64,000 nt of DNA. It comes from Aurelia coerulea. Lineage: Eukaryota; Cnidaria; Scyphozoa; Semaeostomeae; Ulmaridae. The stretch spans positions 13,401,896 through 13,465,895 of the forward strand of contig CM076957.1 of assembly GCA_039566865.1 (NCBI GenBank), in the 5' to 3' direction. Shown here in pieces: positions 20,291 through 31,814 of the stretch (the stretch's first letter is position 1; each line of letters begins with the position of its first letter). The notes below the pieces were generated by a model. It was not told where the DNA came from. It was given only the letters and a program-made list of their open reading frames with translations, and ran no database searches. The translations under genes were made by a program, and so were the position numbers.

Positions 20291-20905
20291 TCGATACATG
20301 AAGACACGCATTTGTTACCATAGCAGAAGAGCAAACGCAAGTACCTTCCAGCTGAGATCAAGTGACGGTTTTGAGGAATGGAAAACAATTTTAGCGGGTG
20401 ATATTCATATGAATCAAGGACCAATAAAGTTTTCATGTGCAGTTTGTAAGCGAGCAGTAGCTTCTACCCACAAAGCCTTAAGTGTACTGGATGCAATATA
20501 TTGTATCACATCGGAACAGACTATGGAAATGTTGCAGTTGCTGTTTATAAAGAACTTAAAAACAGATCGAGGTGGAAATGCACAGTATGTCTTGTAATAA
20601 AACTCAAACGAAAAAATAGACAGAAACGACGTGAACGTTCATGAGAAGTGTTTTTGAGAGAGGTTATCGACTATTTTAAAGAGTTCTTTCAAAGCTGCCC
20701 ATGTAAATGTAAATGGATTACTAAAATCAACGAAACTGCAAGAAAACAAGCTAATACTATACAACACCAATTTTGACATCTTGGGCATATCTGAGACCAA
20801 ACTGAACGGAAAAGTTGAGGACAGCGACCTAGAGATACCAGGATACAAATTCTTCCGATAGGACAGGTAAGTAAACAGTGGATGGGGATGTTTGCTTTAT
20901 TTCAG
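20291..20905 (+). pseudogene. LINE 5' fragment: 2A-like motif, PHD-type finger, endonuclease N-terminus
   Basis: ILAGDIHMNQGP (2A core 20397-20423) is a mutated GDxExNPGP. Next comes a Cys/His pattern CAVCKRAVASTHKALS that looks like the start of a PHD/RING-like finger, then a frameshift. The endonuclease start reads NVNGLLKSTKLQENKLI then FDILGISETKLNG and LEIPGYKFF, with ISET as the metal-binding block. Frame breaks and stops near 20860 make it dead. It may be the 5' end of family D, whose other copies lack one (inference). Confidence 0.75.
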
Positions 20906-20915
20906 TGAGCACCTA

Positions 20916-21140
20916 CAATCAGTTGCAAAATTGTTGAGCCATTCTGAAAAATATGGGTTTTTGGCACTGTGCCCCCCCCCCTCCCCCTTTTGCAATGTTG
21001 AAATCAGTCGAAAAAGTTGTAAATCGTTAGTTGCCAAAAGAAAAGTCGCGTTTGTTTCCGATCAACATTGCAACGGGCGGTGGGGGGGGGGGCATAAAAC
21101 CTTATTTTTTGTCAATGGCTCAACAATTTGCAACTGATTG
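20916..21140. mobile_element. 225-bp foldback MITE with polyC/polyG arms
   Basis: The left end CAATCAGTTGCAAAATTGTTG mirrors the right end CAACAATTTGCAACTGATTG; the arms continue into a C-run (about 20979) and a G-run (about 21080). No clear target duplication. It inserted near the end of the LINE endonuclease relic. Confidence 0.75.
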
Positions 21141-22673
21141 TCTGAAAATGGTCAAAGATTAAATGCGTGTAACTCACATGCGCATTAGAATTTTGTAACA
21201 CTTTTTGGAGATCAACTAGAGTTTGGTTGGATCCAGGCATGTGTGCTGTTTTGACTTGCTTTTGGGCAGCAATAAAGCCTTTGGAGACTTATCAAAAATG
21301 AACGATTTTTCTTAAAATCAAGGTATTTTGTCGTTCATTTTTAAAAAGGGGCGTGGCACTATCTAATTGACGCAAAATAGGCAATGTCATTCATAGATTC
21401 TCTGAACACCCCAGGCGAGTGCATGATGTCGAGAAAAGGGCATGTTATGAGAGTGTTCCAAATTTACAACGATTTTATCTTCAATTTAAGTCCCCTTGTT
21501 ATTCTCAATGCAAAATTCACTAGCAGGAAAACGTACCGTATATTCTTACATCCAAGAAATGAAGCCTCAAAATGTAATGAATGGATCAGGAAACTTTTCC
21601 ATGATGTTTTTTTTACTTGGAAGAGAAGAAATGCTCTGCGTTTGACGGTCTATTTCTCAATGTTCAAAGGAACAGTAAACAAAAGTAAAGAGGGGGGGAA
21701 ATGAACAGGAAAAAGTGCTGTATTGAATTGAGACACATTCCAACTCTAAGATCTTTTATCCAAAGATCATGCGATTCATACGAGAAAATCAATTGAATTT
21801 CCTTTCACTATCCCTTTAAAATGTCTTTTGAGATGAACTTGTTGGTATCTAAAGCGCGAGATTTGAACGCTCGAATCAAATTCGTTGACACCACCTTCAA
21901 AATGGCAGTACATCGTCTTGTTTATCTTATGACTTGGGCCAAGTCCACTTGGAAAATTGTCCTGATCGTGCAGAATTCACGAAAACCACCTTGAAATGCG
22001 CTGTGAAACCAAGGAACCAAGAAGCATTGAATGTCAATTAAACGAAAGAGTTGAAAGTGTTTGTACTTTATTGTCGGGAGATTTCACAGCGCAGTGCATT
22101 AACAGCTTAGTAAACCCAAAAGCTCTGGTTTGGAGTTGGAGGCAAATTTGGACTTTCAAGATTAATATTTCAACTCTCAACGCCCTAATATCAATGAATG
22201 AGTTATTCATGTTGAAGTTGACGATCGAAGATTATTTTAAAAATTATTGTGGAATATTTGAAGCTAAGTTCTTATTGCTACGCTGGTTCAAATACGTTAC
22301 CTTTTTTGGGACACCTAGTATACTAAGAATTCTTGAGAAAATTTACTATATGAATTCAGAACATGGAGAATTAAAGCATAAATGGGAAAGTACATAGTTT
22401 TCTCAAGGAAAAAGAAGAAATGTGGAGTCAAAGAATGTATATGAAATAATATAAATGTTGGTACGCATCCTCTTGGTGCATAAATGGAAATTAAACAATT
22501 GGCAAGGAAAAATGGAAGTGAATACTAACACATGAGACAGAGAGAGCTTCCCTCTCTTTCCTCCTCACCTTTATCTTCTCCGTGGCGATGTTTTGTTGGT
22601 GTTAATTAGCAGACTAGCTGTTATCATTATTATTATTACAAAGACAAAGAGGCTGCATGTCGGCTTTAGAATT
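21141..22673. other. Unassigned intron stretch
   Basis: ORFs of 106 and 133 codons (21384-21704 and 21996-22397) show no motif or splice context. A small palindrome AAAAATGAACGA...TCGTTCATTTTT sits at 21295-21343, and an ATT microsatellite at 22622-22638. Confidence 0.35.
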
Positions 22674-23215
22674 ATAGTGTAGCTTCAGAATGGTTTGCAG
22701 ACAACTTTATGAAGTTAAATGCAGATGAATGCCCTGTTTTGGTTCTTGGGCATAGGTATGATGATCCTGTTACTGTTAGGATTGGAAATCTTTATCCACT
22801 TGCTCGCATATCGCCAGATATAGATCAGAGCAAACTAAGAACCCTCACGACGGCATTCATTTCCCTGGTTAAGGATGACAAAATAGTTACCGATGATCAT
22901 GATTTATGTGAGATCTTTAGCGATTGTTACATAAATACTGTCGAAAATGTTTCTGGAAAGAAACCTTGCAACATTACCGATAAAATTTCAACTGACGACG
23001 ACAGAGAAATTGCGAGAATAATCCTTGAAAGATATAAAGATCATCCGAGCATCTTAGCGATAGTTCAAGACACTGGACATACTTTTGAGCCTTCTTCTTT
23101 CAATGAGGTTAATACTAGAGATGCATGGTTCATATAGAAGATGCTCGATGGCAGTAAATCAAAAGGTGTTGATCACATTTCACCAAAACTTGTTTCTCTG
23201 GCGAGCGATAAATTC
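22674..23215 (+). pseudogene. Rearranged LINE relic
   Basis: The first part (22674-22790) reads ASEWFADNFMKLNADECPVL, a block that lies after the RT active site. It is followed in the same frame by the pre-RT linker: LVKDDKIVTDDHDLCEIFSD, ILERYKDHPSILAI, SFNEVNTRDAW and, after a stop, SKGVDHISPKLVSLASDK. The order is inverted relative to a normal LINE, so two pieces were joined or an internal part was deleted and duplicated. Confidence 0.65.
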
Positions 23216-23875
23216 GATTCGATTTGTTCGAATTTCGAACGTCGGCGCCTTTTATCCTGGCCACGATGGTGGGACGGAGCTTGAGCATATTTCAAACTGT
23301 CAAAGTGATAAGTTTTGTTTCGCGTTTGTTTTAAACAATTTCGGGGAGGAAAGTGAAGACAAATGCATTGAGTACGAAGTTTAAAACCTGGGGCACATTT
23401 GCATGCAAAGAACTGGGCGTTTGATGCAAAATTCACCGAGATTGAGCGAGGATAAAACTGTTGTTAGATTTAGGTAAGTAAGAAAGCTTCAGTCCTTGTT
23501 CTTTCTTATATGTATACACACTTCAACCTATAATGTTACGTCGTTATTTCAATACAACAGCAACAACATCAATTCTGTTACCATGGTGGCAGAATGCTTC
23601 AATCATTTCGGGGTACAAGAGCACAAGAAGAAAGACACAATTGAGATAGAGATAACCGAGATAACAATTAGCCATTTACGGTATGAATTCTATTTTCTTT
23701 AATTCAAAGAGCAAATAGTGCTATCTTTATATTGCAGTTACAAAACAGCAGCAACGTAAATTACCTAATATAGTATTACTAGTATTAGCTTAGGCCGCCA
23801 TATTACGCGATTGGGCTTCCTGTGATCAGACTCGTGGAAGAGTGGAAATCTAAGCTTGATAATAATTTCATTGTA
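23216..23875. other. Unassigned intron stretch
   Basis: Short ORFs only, with no motif, TIR or tandem repeat recognised. Confidence 0.3.
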
Positions 23876-24061
23876 GGTTCCGTCTTGATGATCTCTCAAA
23901 AGCACTTGATTGCATCCCACATGATTTGATTAATAGCCAAACTCCATGCATATGGTTTTGATGAAAATGCATTAGTTCTACTTTATTCTTATTTAAAAAA
24001 CGAAAGCACAATGTGCGGATAAATAATATCTACAGTCCTTTTCAAGATACTGTATCAGGAG

Positions 24062-24679
24062 AACAAGGACACATAATGTTACAATAGGACTCGCTACTTT
24101 TCATTGACACCTAGATACAGAGCAATTTGTGATTGCAGACAAAGGGAATTCCATGCTCGGTTGGTCAAGACAAAACAAAAACAACGCAAGCCGCAAAGAT
24201 TGCCCTGAAACTTGGGTCGCTAGCGCGCTCGTCGTGCATTTCAGAAATGGTTTTCAAGAGCAAATATTAGCACATATCGAAAGAAGAAGGATATATCTAA
24301 ACTTCTGCCTCGGGCATTTTATTTATTTTGTGCAGAAGCCAATTGGGAGGGGATCCAATTTTCGTACTTTTTAGGTGTAATCAAAACACTTACTGCTCAG
24401 CTTCTGTACGAAAAAAATAAAATGCCCGAGGCAGAAGTTTAGATATATCCTTCTTCTTTCGATATGTGCTAATATTTGCTCTTTAAAACCATTTCTGAAA
24501 TGCACAACGACCGAGCTAGTGACCCGGGTTTCAGGGCAATTTTTGCGACTTGCTTTGTTTTTGTTTATGTCTTGACCAACCGATCATGGAATTCTCTTTG
24601 TCTGCAATCACAAATTGCTTTGTATCTAGGTGTCAATGAAAAATAGCGAGTTCTATTGTAACATTATATGTCCTTGCTT
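24062..24679. mobile_element. 618-bp palindromic element with 8-bp target duplication
   Basis: The two halves are reverse complements around a centre near 24370. Ends are AACAAGGACACATAATG and CATTATATGTCCTTGCTT. It is flanked by ATCAGGAG (24054-24061 and 24680-24687). Removal restores DTVSGVPQGS in the host LINE. No transposase. Same target-site size and design as the 1.66-kb foldbacks but different sequence. Confidence 0.88.
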
Positions 24680-26131
24680 ATCAGGAGTACCCCAAGGTTC
24701 ATTATTAGGTCCTATTATTTTCTATTCTATTCTTTTATAAAGCTAGCGACCATGTACAATCATGCTGATGATAATACGTTAGCTGTATTTTTCCAAGTCC
24801 TTGCCAGATTTGGTGAAGGTTTTAAAAAATGAAGCAGATAACGCTTTGTCTTGGCTTGAATAAAATGAGATGATTGCTAATCCGGACAAATTCCATGCAC
24901 TTTTTTTGTAAAAAAAGACAAGACTAACACCTGTGGCATCAATTTTGGACATTCTATAAAATCTGAAGAAACTCAAACTCCTAGGAGTAACACCAGATTA
25001 CAAATTGAGCTTTGACCCACATATATCTAACATTTGCAAAAGGGCTGCGTCGCAACTAAACGTCCTCAAACGATTAAAGTCATTTATTGGTTTTACTGAA
25101 AAAGAAGTTTTGGTTCAAAGTTTTGTAAACTCGAATTTTAACTATTGTCCTCTGGTTTGGTACTTTTCATCTTCAAAATCAGTGCAGAAAAATAAATCAG
25201 TGCGTTGAGATTTCTGTGTAATGATCATAGACGTTCCAATAGTGATGGAAAAGCACATCTCGTGAAAAAATACTGGTGCGTGGAAGGCCTGAAAAAACTG
25301 GTGCGTGGAAGGGCACATCTCGTGAAAAATATATGACGAGCTTGGTTGGAAGTCTCTCAACCTCCGTCGATGGAGTAGACGTCTTGTTTTCTTTTATAAT
25401 TATCAACCATCTAACTCCAGATTACACAAGAAGTCCGGTGCCGGAACGACAGGAATCAAACTACAATCTTCGCAAGCAAGCAGCAACTGGTCAAATACGT
25501 GCGAGAACAAAGAGATTCAAATCAAGTTTCTACCCAAACTGTTTGTCGGAATGGGAAAAATTTGACCCTGAAATCCAACAATTCTTCTCAGTGAATTGTT
25601 CAAAAAGCAACTATTAGGTCTCATCCCTCCACCCTCTAAACCAGTCTACGGCATCCACGACCCAACACTTTTATCTGTTTTAACAAAGCTACGTGTTGGG
25701 CTCAGTGAGTTAAGTTTTCACAAATTCAAACATAATTTTAGGGATACTTTAAATCCTTTGTGCCCAATAAATGATGGTATTGAGGATACCAAGCACATCA
25801 TGCTGCTCTGCCATGCTTATGATATGCACATACGTGATCTTCTCGGCAGTGTTAATGCAATATTGCTGCCTCACGGCCTATCAAACTTTTTAAATCAAGA
25901 ACTATTGCAAATACTCCTTTATGGCCACGGACAATTACCTTTTGATTCAAATAAAAAAATTCTTGAGGCGACATTGAAATATATTAAGGTCTCAGAAAGG
26001 TTCCAGTAAATTGCTAAAACCAGCATGGGCGTTGGGTCTTTGGGGGGATTGCGCAGATTCGTGTGGTCTTTTAGGGGATCTGATGCTTATGCTCTAACTC
26101 TGTCGTGTTAACCTTTCCTTTTTTATGTTTA

Positions 26132-26788
26132 GAGTGGCGTCGTCTGTTATGCCCGGTCGCCCATTACGGCCGATTAGCAAGTAAACTAGCTAGTTGGTTT
26201 TTTCAACATAGGGCTCAAATCTTTAAAAAGGTCGGTGTAAAATTCTATTACGGTTTCCTTTAAATTAAATGGCTTGGAAGGAACTTACGTTTTTTACTGT
26301 AAATCTGCGGTGGAAATAATTAATATCTTGATTAGTTTCAAAATGGCGGCATTTATTAAATGTGAGGCTATGACGTCATCAAATTTCTAAATCCTAAACC
26401 AGAAAAGATATTGACTTCTGCTTTTCACCATATTGTAGGCCTTCGCAAACTATGGTTTTCTTGAAAATTATATGATTTTTCCTCCTTTGGTTTAGGATTT
26501 ACGATGATTTAAAGGGTTTCAAAATTTTCCATCAATTTTTTCAAAAATCATTAAATTGTCGCCATTTTGAAAAAAAGTCAATATATCAACAAATCTCCAC
26601 GGCAGACTTACAGCAAAGTACCACAAATTCCTTTGAAGCCATTCAATTCAAAGAAAAATGGAATAGAATTTTACACCCAGCCTTTTTAAAGATTTGAAAG
26701 ATTTGAGCCCTATGCTGCTTTTTTCATTATACTTTTTGAGAACAAATTCAAAATTGCGACAACATGGGCATAATGGGCGACACCACTG
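26132..26788. mobile_element. 657-bp foldback MITE, TIR (G/C)AGTGG
   Basis: The left TIR GAGTGGCGTCGTCTGTTATG mirrors the right ...ATAATGGGCGACACCACTG. Inverted similarity continues inward (AGGGCTCAAATCTTTAAAAA versus TTTTTAAAGATTTGAAAG; blocks around GGTTTAGGATTT). A TA dinucleotide flanks both sides (26130-26131 and 26789-26790). It sits in the LINE 3' UTR. Non-coding. Confidence 0.75.
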
Positions 26789-26959
26789 TAGTCATTTTCA
26801 TAGATTTTGTAATATTTGTCTCTATGTTAAGTGTACGTGTTAGGGTTGTTGTGTATTTCGATGCTCCCTTTGCCGTTGTTTTGTAATGTTGTAATTGTTT
26901 GCTATTGTAAATTTTATGAGAATAAAAAAAATAGTGATCTACTTCTCAAATAAAAAAAA

Positions 26960-27190
26960 TGCACAATGGGAGTTGCCCGTCAAAGGACACTTTGTATCGA
27001 AATCTTCAAGACAATGAATAATCTGAATCCATCATTTATCAATAACATCTTTAGTTTCAGGACCTCAAATTATTCATCACGAAATCCAAACAATCTGAAT
27101 CATTTTCGGTCAAATGGAGTAACCTTTGGCTAAAAAAGCCTTAAAGTCATGGGAAAATAAATCTGGAATTATCTAATTGTTAATTGCAGC
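26960..27190 (+). pseudogene. LINE C-terminal relic
   Basis: Translation gives IEIFKTMNNLNPSFINNIF, FRTSNYSSRNPNNLNHF and NGVTFG, the IEIFKTLN-LNP-FM--IF tail block of LINE RTs, with stops after NGVTFG. Confidence 0.65.
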
Positions 27191-28095
27191 TGCGGAGCGC
27201 GAAACGCCTGCAAAGCGGCATCTTAGGCAAGTCCAATTTTGAAACCATGGATTATCTATCTTTGTAACGCATTAGTCACAGGTCAGTGATCAGTGAATTT
27301 AGTGATTTGGTGAAACCAGAGGGAGCTCCCTGTGTGAAACAACGACAACAACAGCGTTGTTAGCTGCACGTCTGTAAGGGCCTCTGCAACCTTCGATCTG
27401 TTCGCCATTTTGGAGGTTCCTCGACGCTCATGTCAAGAAGTTGCACTAACTGCACTAACTGCAAATAATTAATTGCTTTCAATCAACTTGCCGCCTTCTT
27501 TTTGGGGGATAGGGCTTGAAAGGAAAATCCATTTTTAGCAATACTTGTAAATATTTAGAACCTCTGTTTTACGTTTTGCAGATGAAACTTGCAAAGGACG
27601 GGGCTTTTCTTTTTCCACAGATGCATCATTTAAACAAAAATCAACAACAAAAACACTCTCTCTGGCATACGATTTAGCAGTTTTGAAGTTTTGTATTTCC
27701 TAGTTCTTTTAACAATCAGTCAATCCTCATGATTTTAGTCTCTTTAAATCAAAACGGCTAAAATAAATAGTTGGCAGGCCCAGGCTGGATAAGTATGTGT
27801 ATCGTTGTGTTGCTCTGCAATTGTGGTGTAAAGTTCGTAAAAACAAGAAGTAAAACAAACTTGTAAATATGAAAATGTATTTATGAAAATGATAAAAAAA
27901 ATAAAGGAGAGTAGCAGAAGAAGAAGTGACAGAAGAAAAGAAAAAGTAAAAAAGTAAAAAAGAAAGTAAAACAAATCCCCTAATAATGTAGGGGTGGCCA
28001 AGTGCTCAGTCGTAGAGCACAAATCCTGCAGCTTTCTCTGCTTTCTGCCTTTCTCTCTCAGGTGGTGATTGGGTGGGGCACTGCGTGTTGGGCGG
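27191..28095. other. Unassigned stretch, purine-rich tract
   Basis: Contains an A/G-rich tract at 27885-27970. GTGGCCAAGTGCTCAGTCGTAGAGCAC (27995-28021) resembles a tRNA D-arm, but no T-arm follows. Confidence 0.35.
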
Positions 28096-28402
28096 AAAAA
28101 GTAAGGTTTTCAGTCCAATCACCGACCGTAAAAGTTGTTGTTGTATATTCGTGCTAGCAAATTCCGGGCAACTGCACAACTGCCCAATTTTCTAGCAATT
28201 ATTTGTTTTTGGCCTATTTCGCTAAATCATCCAAATTTGCGCTGAAAGATGTTTTGTCGCGTTTTTCATCAGTTCGGAACCGCGCGGACAAACCCCTGTG
28301 ATAGAAGATGTTTATCGTGGCTATATTATGTTAGTCATTCTGGACATTGTAAAGCTTGAGGGGTTTGTCCTTTTATTTCATTATAATCAAAGGAACCATT
28401 AA
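28096..28402 (+). repeat. Direct repeat unit, copy 1 (307 bp)
   Basis: Almost identical to 28734-29039; differences are a few substitutions and 1-bp indels. Each unit holds an internal inverted repeat GGACAAACCCCT ... AGGGGTTTGTCC about 80 bp apart, and GCGCTGAAAGATGTTTT near the middle. No ORF. Confidence 0.9.
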
Positions 28403-28733
28403 ATGGCGATTGAATGAAATTTAATCGCAATTAATGGAACTTGATGTTAGTTTCTTAGTCAATAGGGCTGTGTCCCTTGTGACCATGTTTACAACTTTAT
28501 CTTTGTGACAATATCATTGAAAGTAACTTCTTGCGTTGCTGCATGTCGGCTGCACGTGGAATGTCTGTTGTTCAAAGGAATATAAAAAGTAATACTGGCA
28601 TGTTTATCAGTCGTCTATGATCAAAGCAGCACGCTGGTTTGCACCAGAGGAGCGCAGATTATTTTCTCCACCTATTGTCTCTGCCTCTTTTCTTTCCACG
28701 GCCGTCGGTCGTGTGACAGGTGCATTGGTCCGC
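28403..28733. other. Unique spacer between the direct repeats
   Basis: 331 bp with no recognised feature. If the repeats arose by a 638-bp tandem duplication, the matching spacer beyond the second copy has been lost or was never included. Confidence 0.4.
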
Positions 28734-29039
28734 AAAAAGTAAGGTTTTCAGTCCAATCACCGACCGTAAAAGTTGCTGTTGTATATTCGTGCTAGCAAAT
28801 TCCGGGCAACTGCACTACTGCCCAATTTTCTAGCAATTATTTGTTTTGGCCTATTTCGCTAAATCATCCAAATTTGCGCTGAAAGATGTTTTTCGCGCTT
28901 TTCATCAGTTTCGGAACCGCGCGGACAAACCCCTGTAATAGAAGATGTTTATCGTGGCTATATTATGTTAGTCATTCTGGACATTGTAAACCTTGAGGGG
29001 TTTGTCCTTTTATTTCATTATAATCAAAGGAACCATTAA
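28734..29039 (+). repeat. Direct repeat unit, copy 2 (306 bp)
   Basis: See copy 1, with a period of 638 bp. Both copies end at GGAACCATTAA, after which the sequences diverge completely. Confidence 0.9.
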
Positions 29040-29696
29040 TAGCTATTATTCTTTAATAAGCCAACGAAAAAGAAGTTGATAATGATCATAATCATAATCA
29101 TAATCGGCAATGCCAATTGATGCTAATCTATTCAAATTTTCTACGAGGTTTAATGACTATCAACATTGGCTACTCCAGAAGCTCTCCGCAGGCGCTAGGA
29201 ATGCTGAAGCGAAGCGAAGCCAGCGGTTTTACTTCCGAGTTATTACATAGCCATGGAAATGAGATGGTTGCCTGATTATCTTTGAGATAAAATATTTGCC
29301 TGGTAAATGTTTATATTTGACACTCACGAAAAAGCCATTGAACAAACAACAAACAAAGCTAGGCCAAACAAGAATTGTCGACAGGGGATGTTCCCTCGTC
29401 TTCGCTAATTGTGTTTTTCATTTTATCATATTTAAACACAAAAACCCTATCAGCAAAAAAAGAACTATTCCTATACAAAATAAACATCTATTTACAAATA
29501 ATATATTACAAATTTGCTGATCTTCATAGGAATCGTGTTTCGGGAAGGATATTGTGTAGTGGGATATCATTCATTTCTTAGGCATTTGTTGGTTGGGGAA
29601 ACAAATCTGTTCTGTGGTTGAGAACAAATCTACAATCTTCTCTTAAATCTCCAACTATTTGGGTTCCTGCGGAGTGCACCTTTGGCCAGTGTGATC
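29040..29696. other. Unassigned intron stretch
   Basis: A short (ATAATC)n run at 29086-29106. Nothing else recognisable. Confidence 0.35.
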
Positions 29697-29958
29697 AAAG
29701 GCATCGAGTCCGCATAAATAGCGCGCTCATGACCAATAAAAACTTCTTTTCAATCATAAAACAAAAATTGTGATTTAAGTGCTATTGTATTTAGACACAA
29801 GAAATTGCCGAGGATAATGCAAGGATTAAGAAGAATTTGTTCTCCACTGCTAATTATTTTTGCCCTGTTGTGCTGTAACAAAGGGCCGTCAGCGGTTTGT
29901 CAACAAAAATTCAGGATAGCGTTAACGCTCAGCTAATTTATACGGACTCAATGCCTTT
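29697..29958. repeat. 262-bp inverted-repeat element (MITE candidate)
   Basis: The left end AAAGGCATCGAGTCCGCATA mirrors the right end TACGGACTCAATGCCTTT (one or two mismatches over ~23 bp). The target duplication could not be defined. Non-coding. Confidence 0.6.
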
Positions 29959-30400
29959 AAATCCCAAACTCGGGTCCCTGTGACGAGATAACACAGCCAT
30001 CGGCAGAACGAGTCTTATATTTGTGATCTAGCCCATTAGCTCTGAGGGGCCACATTAAGTTCTTTATCTATCTGATTCCATAATCGACAATGCTAACTTA
30101 CGAGCATATTTGAGCAGTCAGATATTTCCTTGGAGAAAAAGGTCAACGTTGCTGGGAAAAAGTATCTTTCACTAAATCAGGATTGACTCACCTTCAGCTT
30201 CAAAACAATTAAAATATAAACAATAAATAAACAAAACAACAACAAAAAAGGCTTGCGAAAATATACGAATTGGGTAATATAAAGTAAACTCTGTCGGAAG
30301 GCTGCATTTTCTATTGGTCGTTGCCCAGATTTGTTTATCGTTTTACTTTTTTATATCTCGCATATAAAACATCAAATCATCAGGATAAGGAAATACGCAC

Positions 30401-30483
30401 CTGGCTACCACTTGATAATACGGTCTGCTGATACAAGTCCCTCATTCCGTAAAGCTTATTCTTTAACTTTTCCACTGACCAAA
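30401..30483 (-). CDS. KIF13: KIF13-like kinesin-3, exon 6 of those found
   Basis: 83 bp between cacccttcag and gtgcgta. With the G carried from the previous exon it reads VWSVEKLKNKLYGMRDLYQQ then TVLSSGSQ. This is the (V/I)W--EKL-N-L--MRDLYQ signature of the KIF13 region after the coiled coil. Phases 1 in, 0 out. Confidence 0.92.
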
Positions 30484-30633
30484 CTGAAGGGTGATTAAAA
30501 ACAAAATAAGTAACAAAGTCTACGCTGAAATTGCAATCGGTTTTAACTTTCTAACATCCTACTTTTTAACTTGACTAGAAAAGCGCTATTCTCTGTGCTA
30601 CTTTTGACAATGCAACAGTTTCTAGCTTAAGTT

Positions 30634-31190
30634 TTGAGTAATATACGATTCGTTCCGAAAAGACCTGTGCGCAATTTGAATAGCTGCTGCGAAGGAGCTA
30701 TGACAATGATGGAATGTCTTCAATGTTGGAAGACCATTGAAGAATTTATTGGTAATGAGTCTAAGACTATGATCCTCAAATCTCTCAATGAGTTGGCTCC
30801 ACAATACCTGTGTAACCTCTTCATCAAAAACTCGCAATGTTCCTCCCGTAACCTACGTAATACAGAAACTGACTTGAGGTTACCAAAGAAAAAATCAGCA
30901 AACGGGCAGAAATGTTTTTCTTTCCGGGGAGCTAAACTGTGGAATAGCCTTCCATCTGAGTCAAAGAAGGCATTCTCCCTTAGTAGTTTTAAAAGTTCTA
31001 TTTTAAGGGTTAACTTTTCTTTTATTGTAAATATTGTATAATTATTGTAAATAGGTTTTAGCGTTATGGTTTTTTATAATGTAGGTTTAATTTATCGTAT
31101 ATTGTAATTAAAACTTTTTAGTTGAGGGCCCCTTGAAAATCAGCCTTTGCTGAAGGACAACCCTCCTTAAATCAAATCAAAAATGAAAAT
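30634..31190 (+). pseudogene. 5'-truncated LINE family A, C-terminus and 3' end
   Basis: Reads WKTIEEFIGNESKTMILKSL, LAPQYLCNLFIKNS, TETDLRLPKKKSANGQKCFS and GAKLWNSLPSESK, close to the C-terminus of the copy at 58074-60083. Before about 30715 the match is weak. The 3' hairpin is at 31124-31166 (GAGGG/CCCTC) with an A-rich tail to 31190. Confidence 0.85.
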
Positions 31191-31697
31191 ATAAGGAAAT
31201 ATAAACAAAATCGAATGAACAATTAGTCTTGATCGCCCTCTTGCGCAGCAACACTGAGCTCCTCTGAAATTACAACTTTGTGTTTATTGTCTATGCTCAA
31301 TTTTGTCAGAGTCACAAACTGTCTGCAATTTTTTCAAATTCACATGAATAAAACTTGATATCAATGTGTTGTTTCCTAGAGTATTCAAGAAGAAATACCA
31401 TTCATTGCACATTGTTTGACTCGTTTGATGACTACTGATGACAGCAGCAACAACAATACTGAAGCATTAATTCCGCGATTCCCAAATATACCATATATAC
31501 AATAATTCTACCAAATGTAGCGCAAGACAATAGAAGGGAAAAGTGTGATGTTAAGAAGATGTAATTCTGTTAGTGTTGCGTCGAGGGCATGAGCCGGTCT
31601 GCGTTTGGGACATCGAGTCGCGTGGGCTAGACATTATACAGGTTACGTCAGCACACTGATCTGGATATCCATGAACCATGCTTGCTAGTATAAGCCA
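31191..31697. other. Unassigned intron stretch
   Basis: No ORF, repeat or exon recognised. Confidence 0.3.
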
Positions 31698-31768
31698 GTG
31701 TCGGGATCGCTTAGTCGGTAAAGCATCTGCCTAGATAGCTGGAGGTCGCGAGTTCGTAATTCTCGTCA
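31698..31768 (+). repeat. tRNA-like sequence (tRNA-derived SINE head or pseudo-tRNA)
   Basis: GCTTAGTCGGTAAAGCATC has D-arm/A-box form. CGAGTTCGTAATTCTCG forms a T-arm with a 4-bp stem (B-box-like). The acceptor ends do not pair, so it is not a working tRNA. Confidence 0.5.
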
Positions 31769-31814
31769 AATTTTTTCCATTTGCCAAAAATTTACCAAAT
31801 AAATGTTATGAATT

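Larger units (their letters stand above)
23876..26932 (+). pseudogene. LINE family D copy with two nested DNA elements
   Basis: Pieces in order: DLSKALDCIPHDLL and LHAYGFDENALV (RT), DTVSG | VPQGSLLGP (split by 24062-24679), HADDNTLAVF, a degraded palm, LLGVTPDYKLSFDPHISNIC, LVQSFVNSNFNYCPLVWY, then the tail ESNYNLRKQAATGQIRARTK, VYGIHDPTLLSVLTKLR, NDGIEDTKHIMLLCHAY and ILEATLKYIKVSERFQ (stop near 26009). The 3' UTR is split by 26132-26788 and ends in A7-8 at 26932. A duplicated GTGCGTGGAAGG motif at 25271-25320 marks a local rearrangement. Multiple frameshifts; dead. Confidence 0.85.

Noticed and set aside
27995..28021. tRNA gene
   Set aside because: Only a D-arm-like piece is present; anticodon and T-arms are missing.
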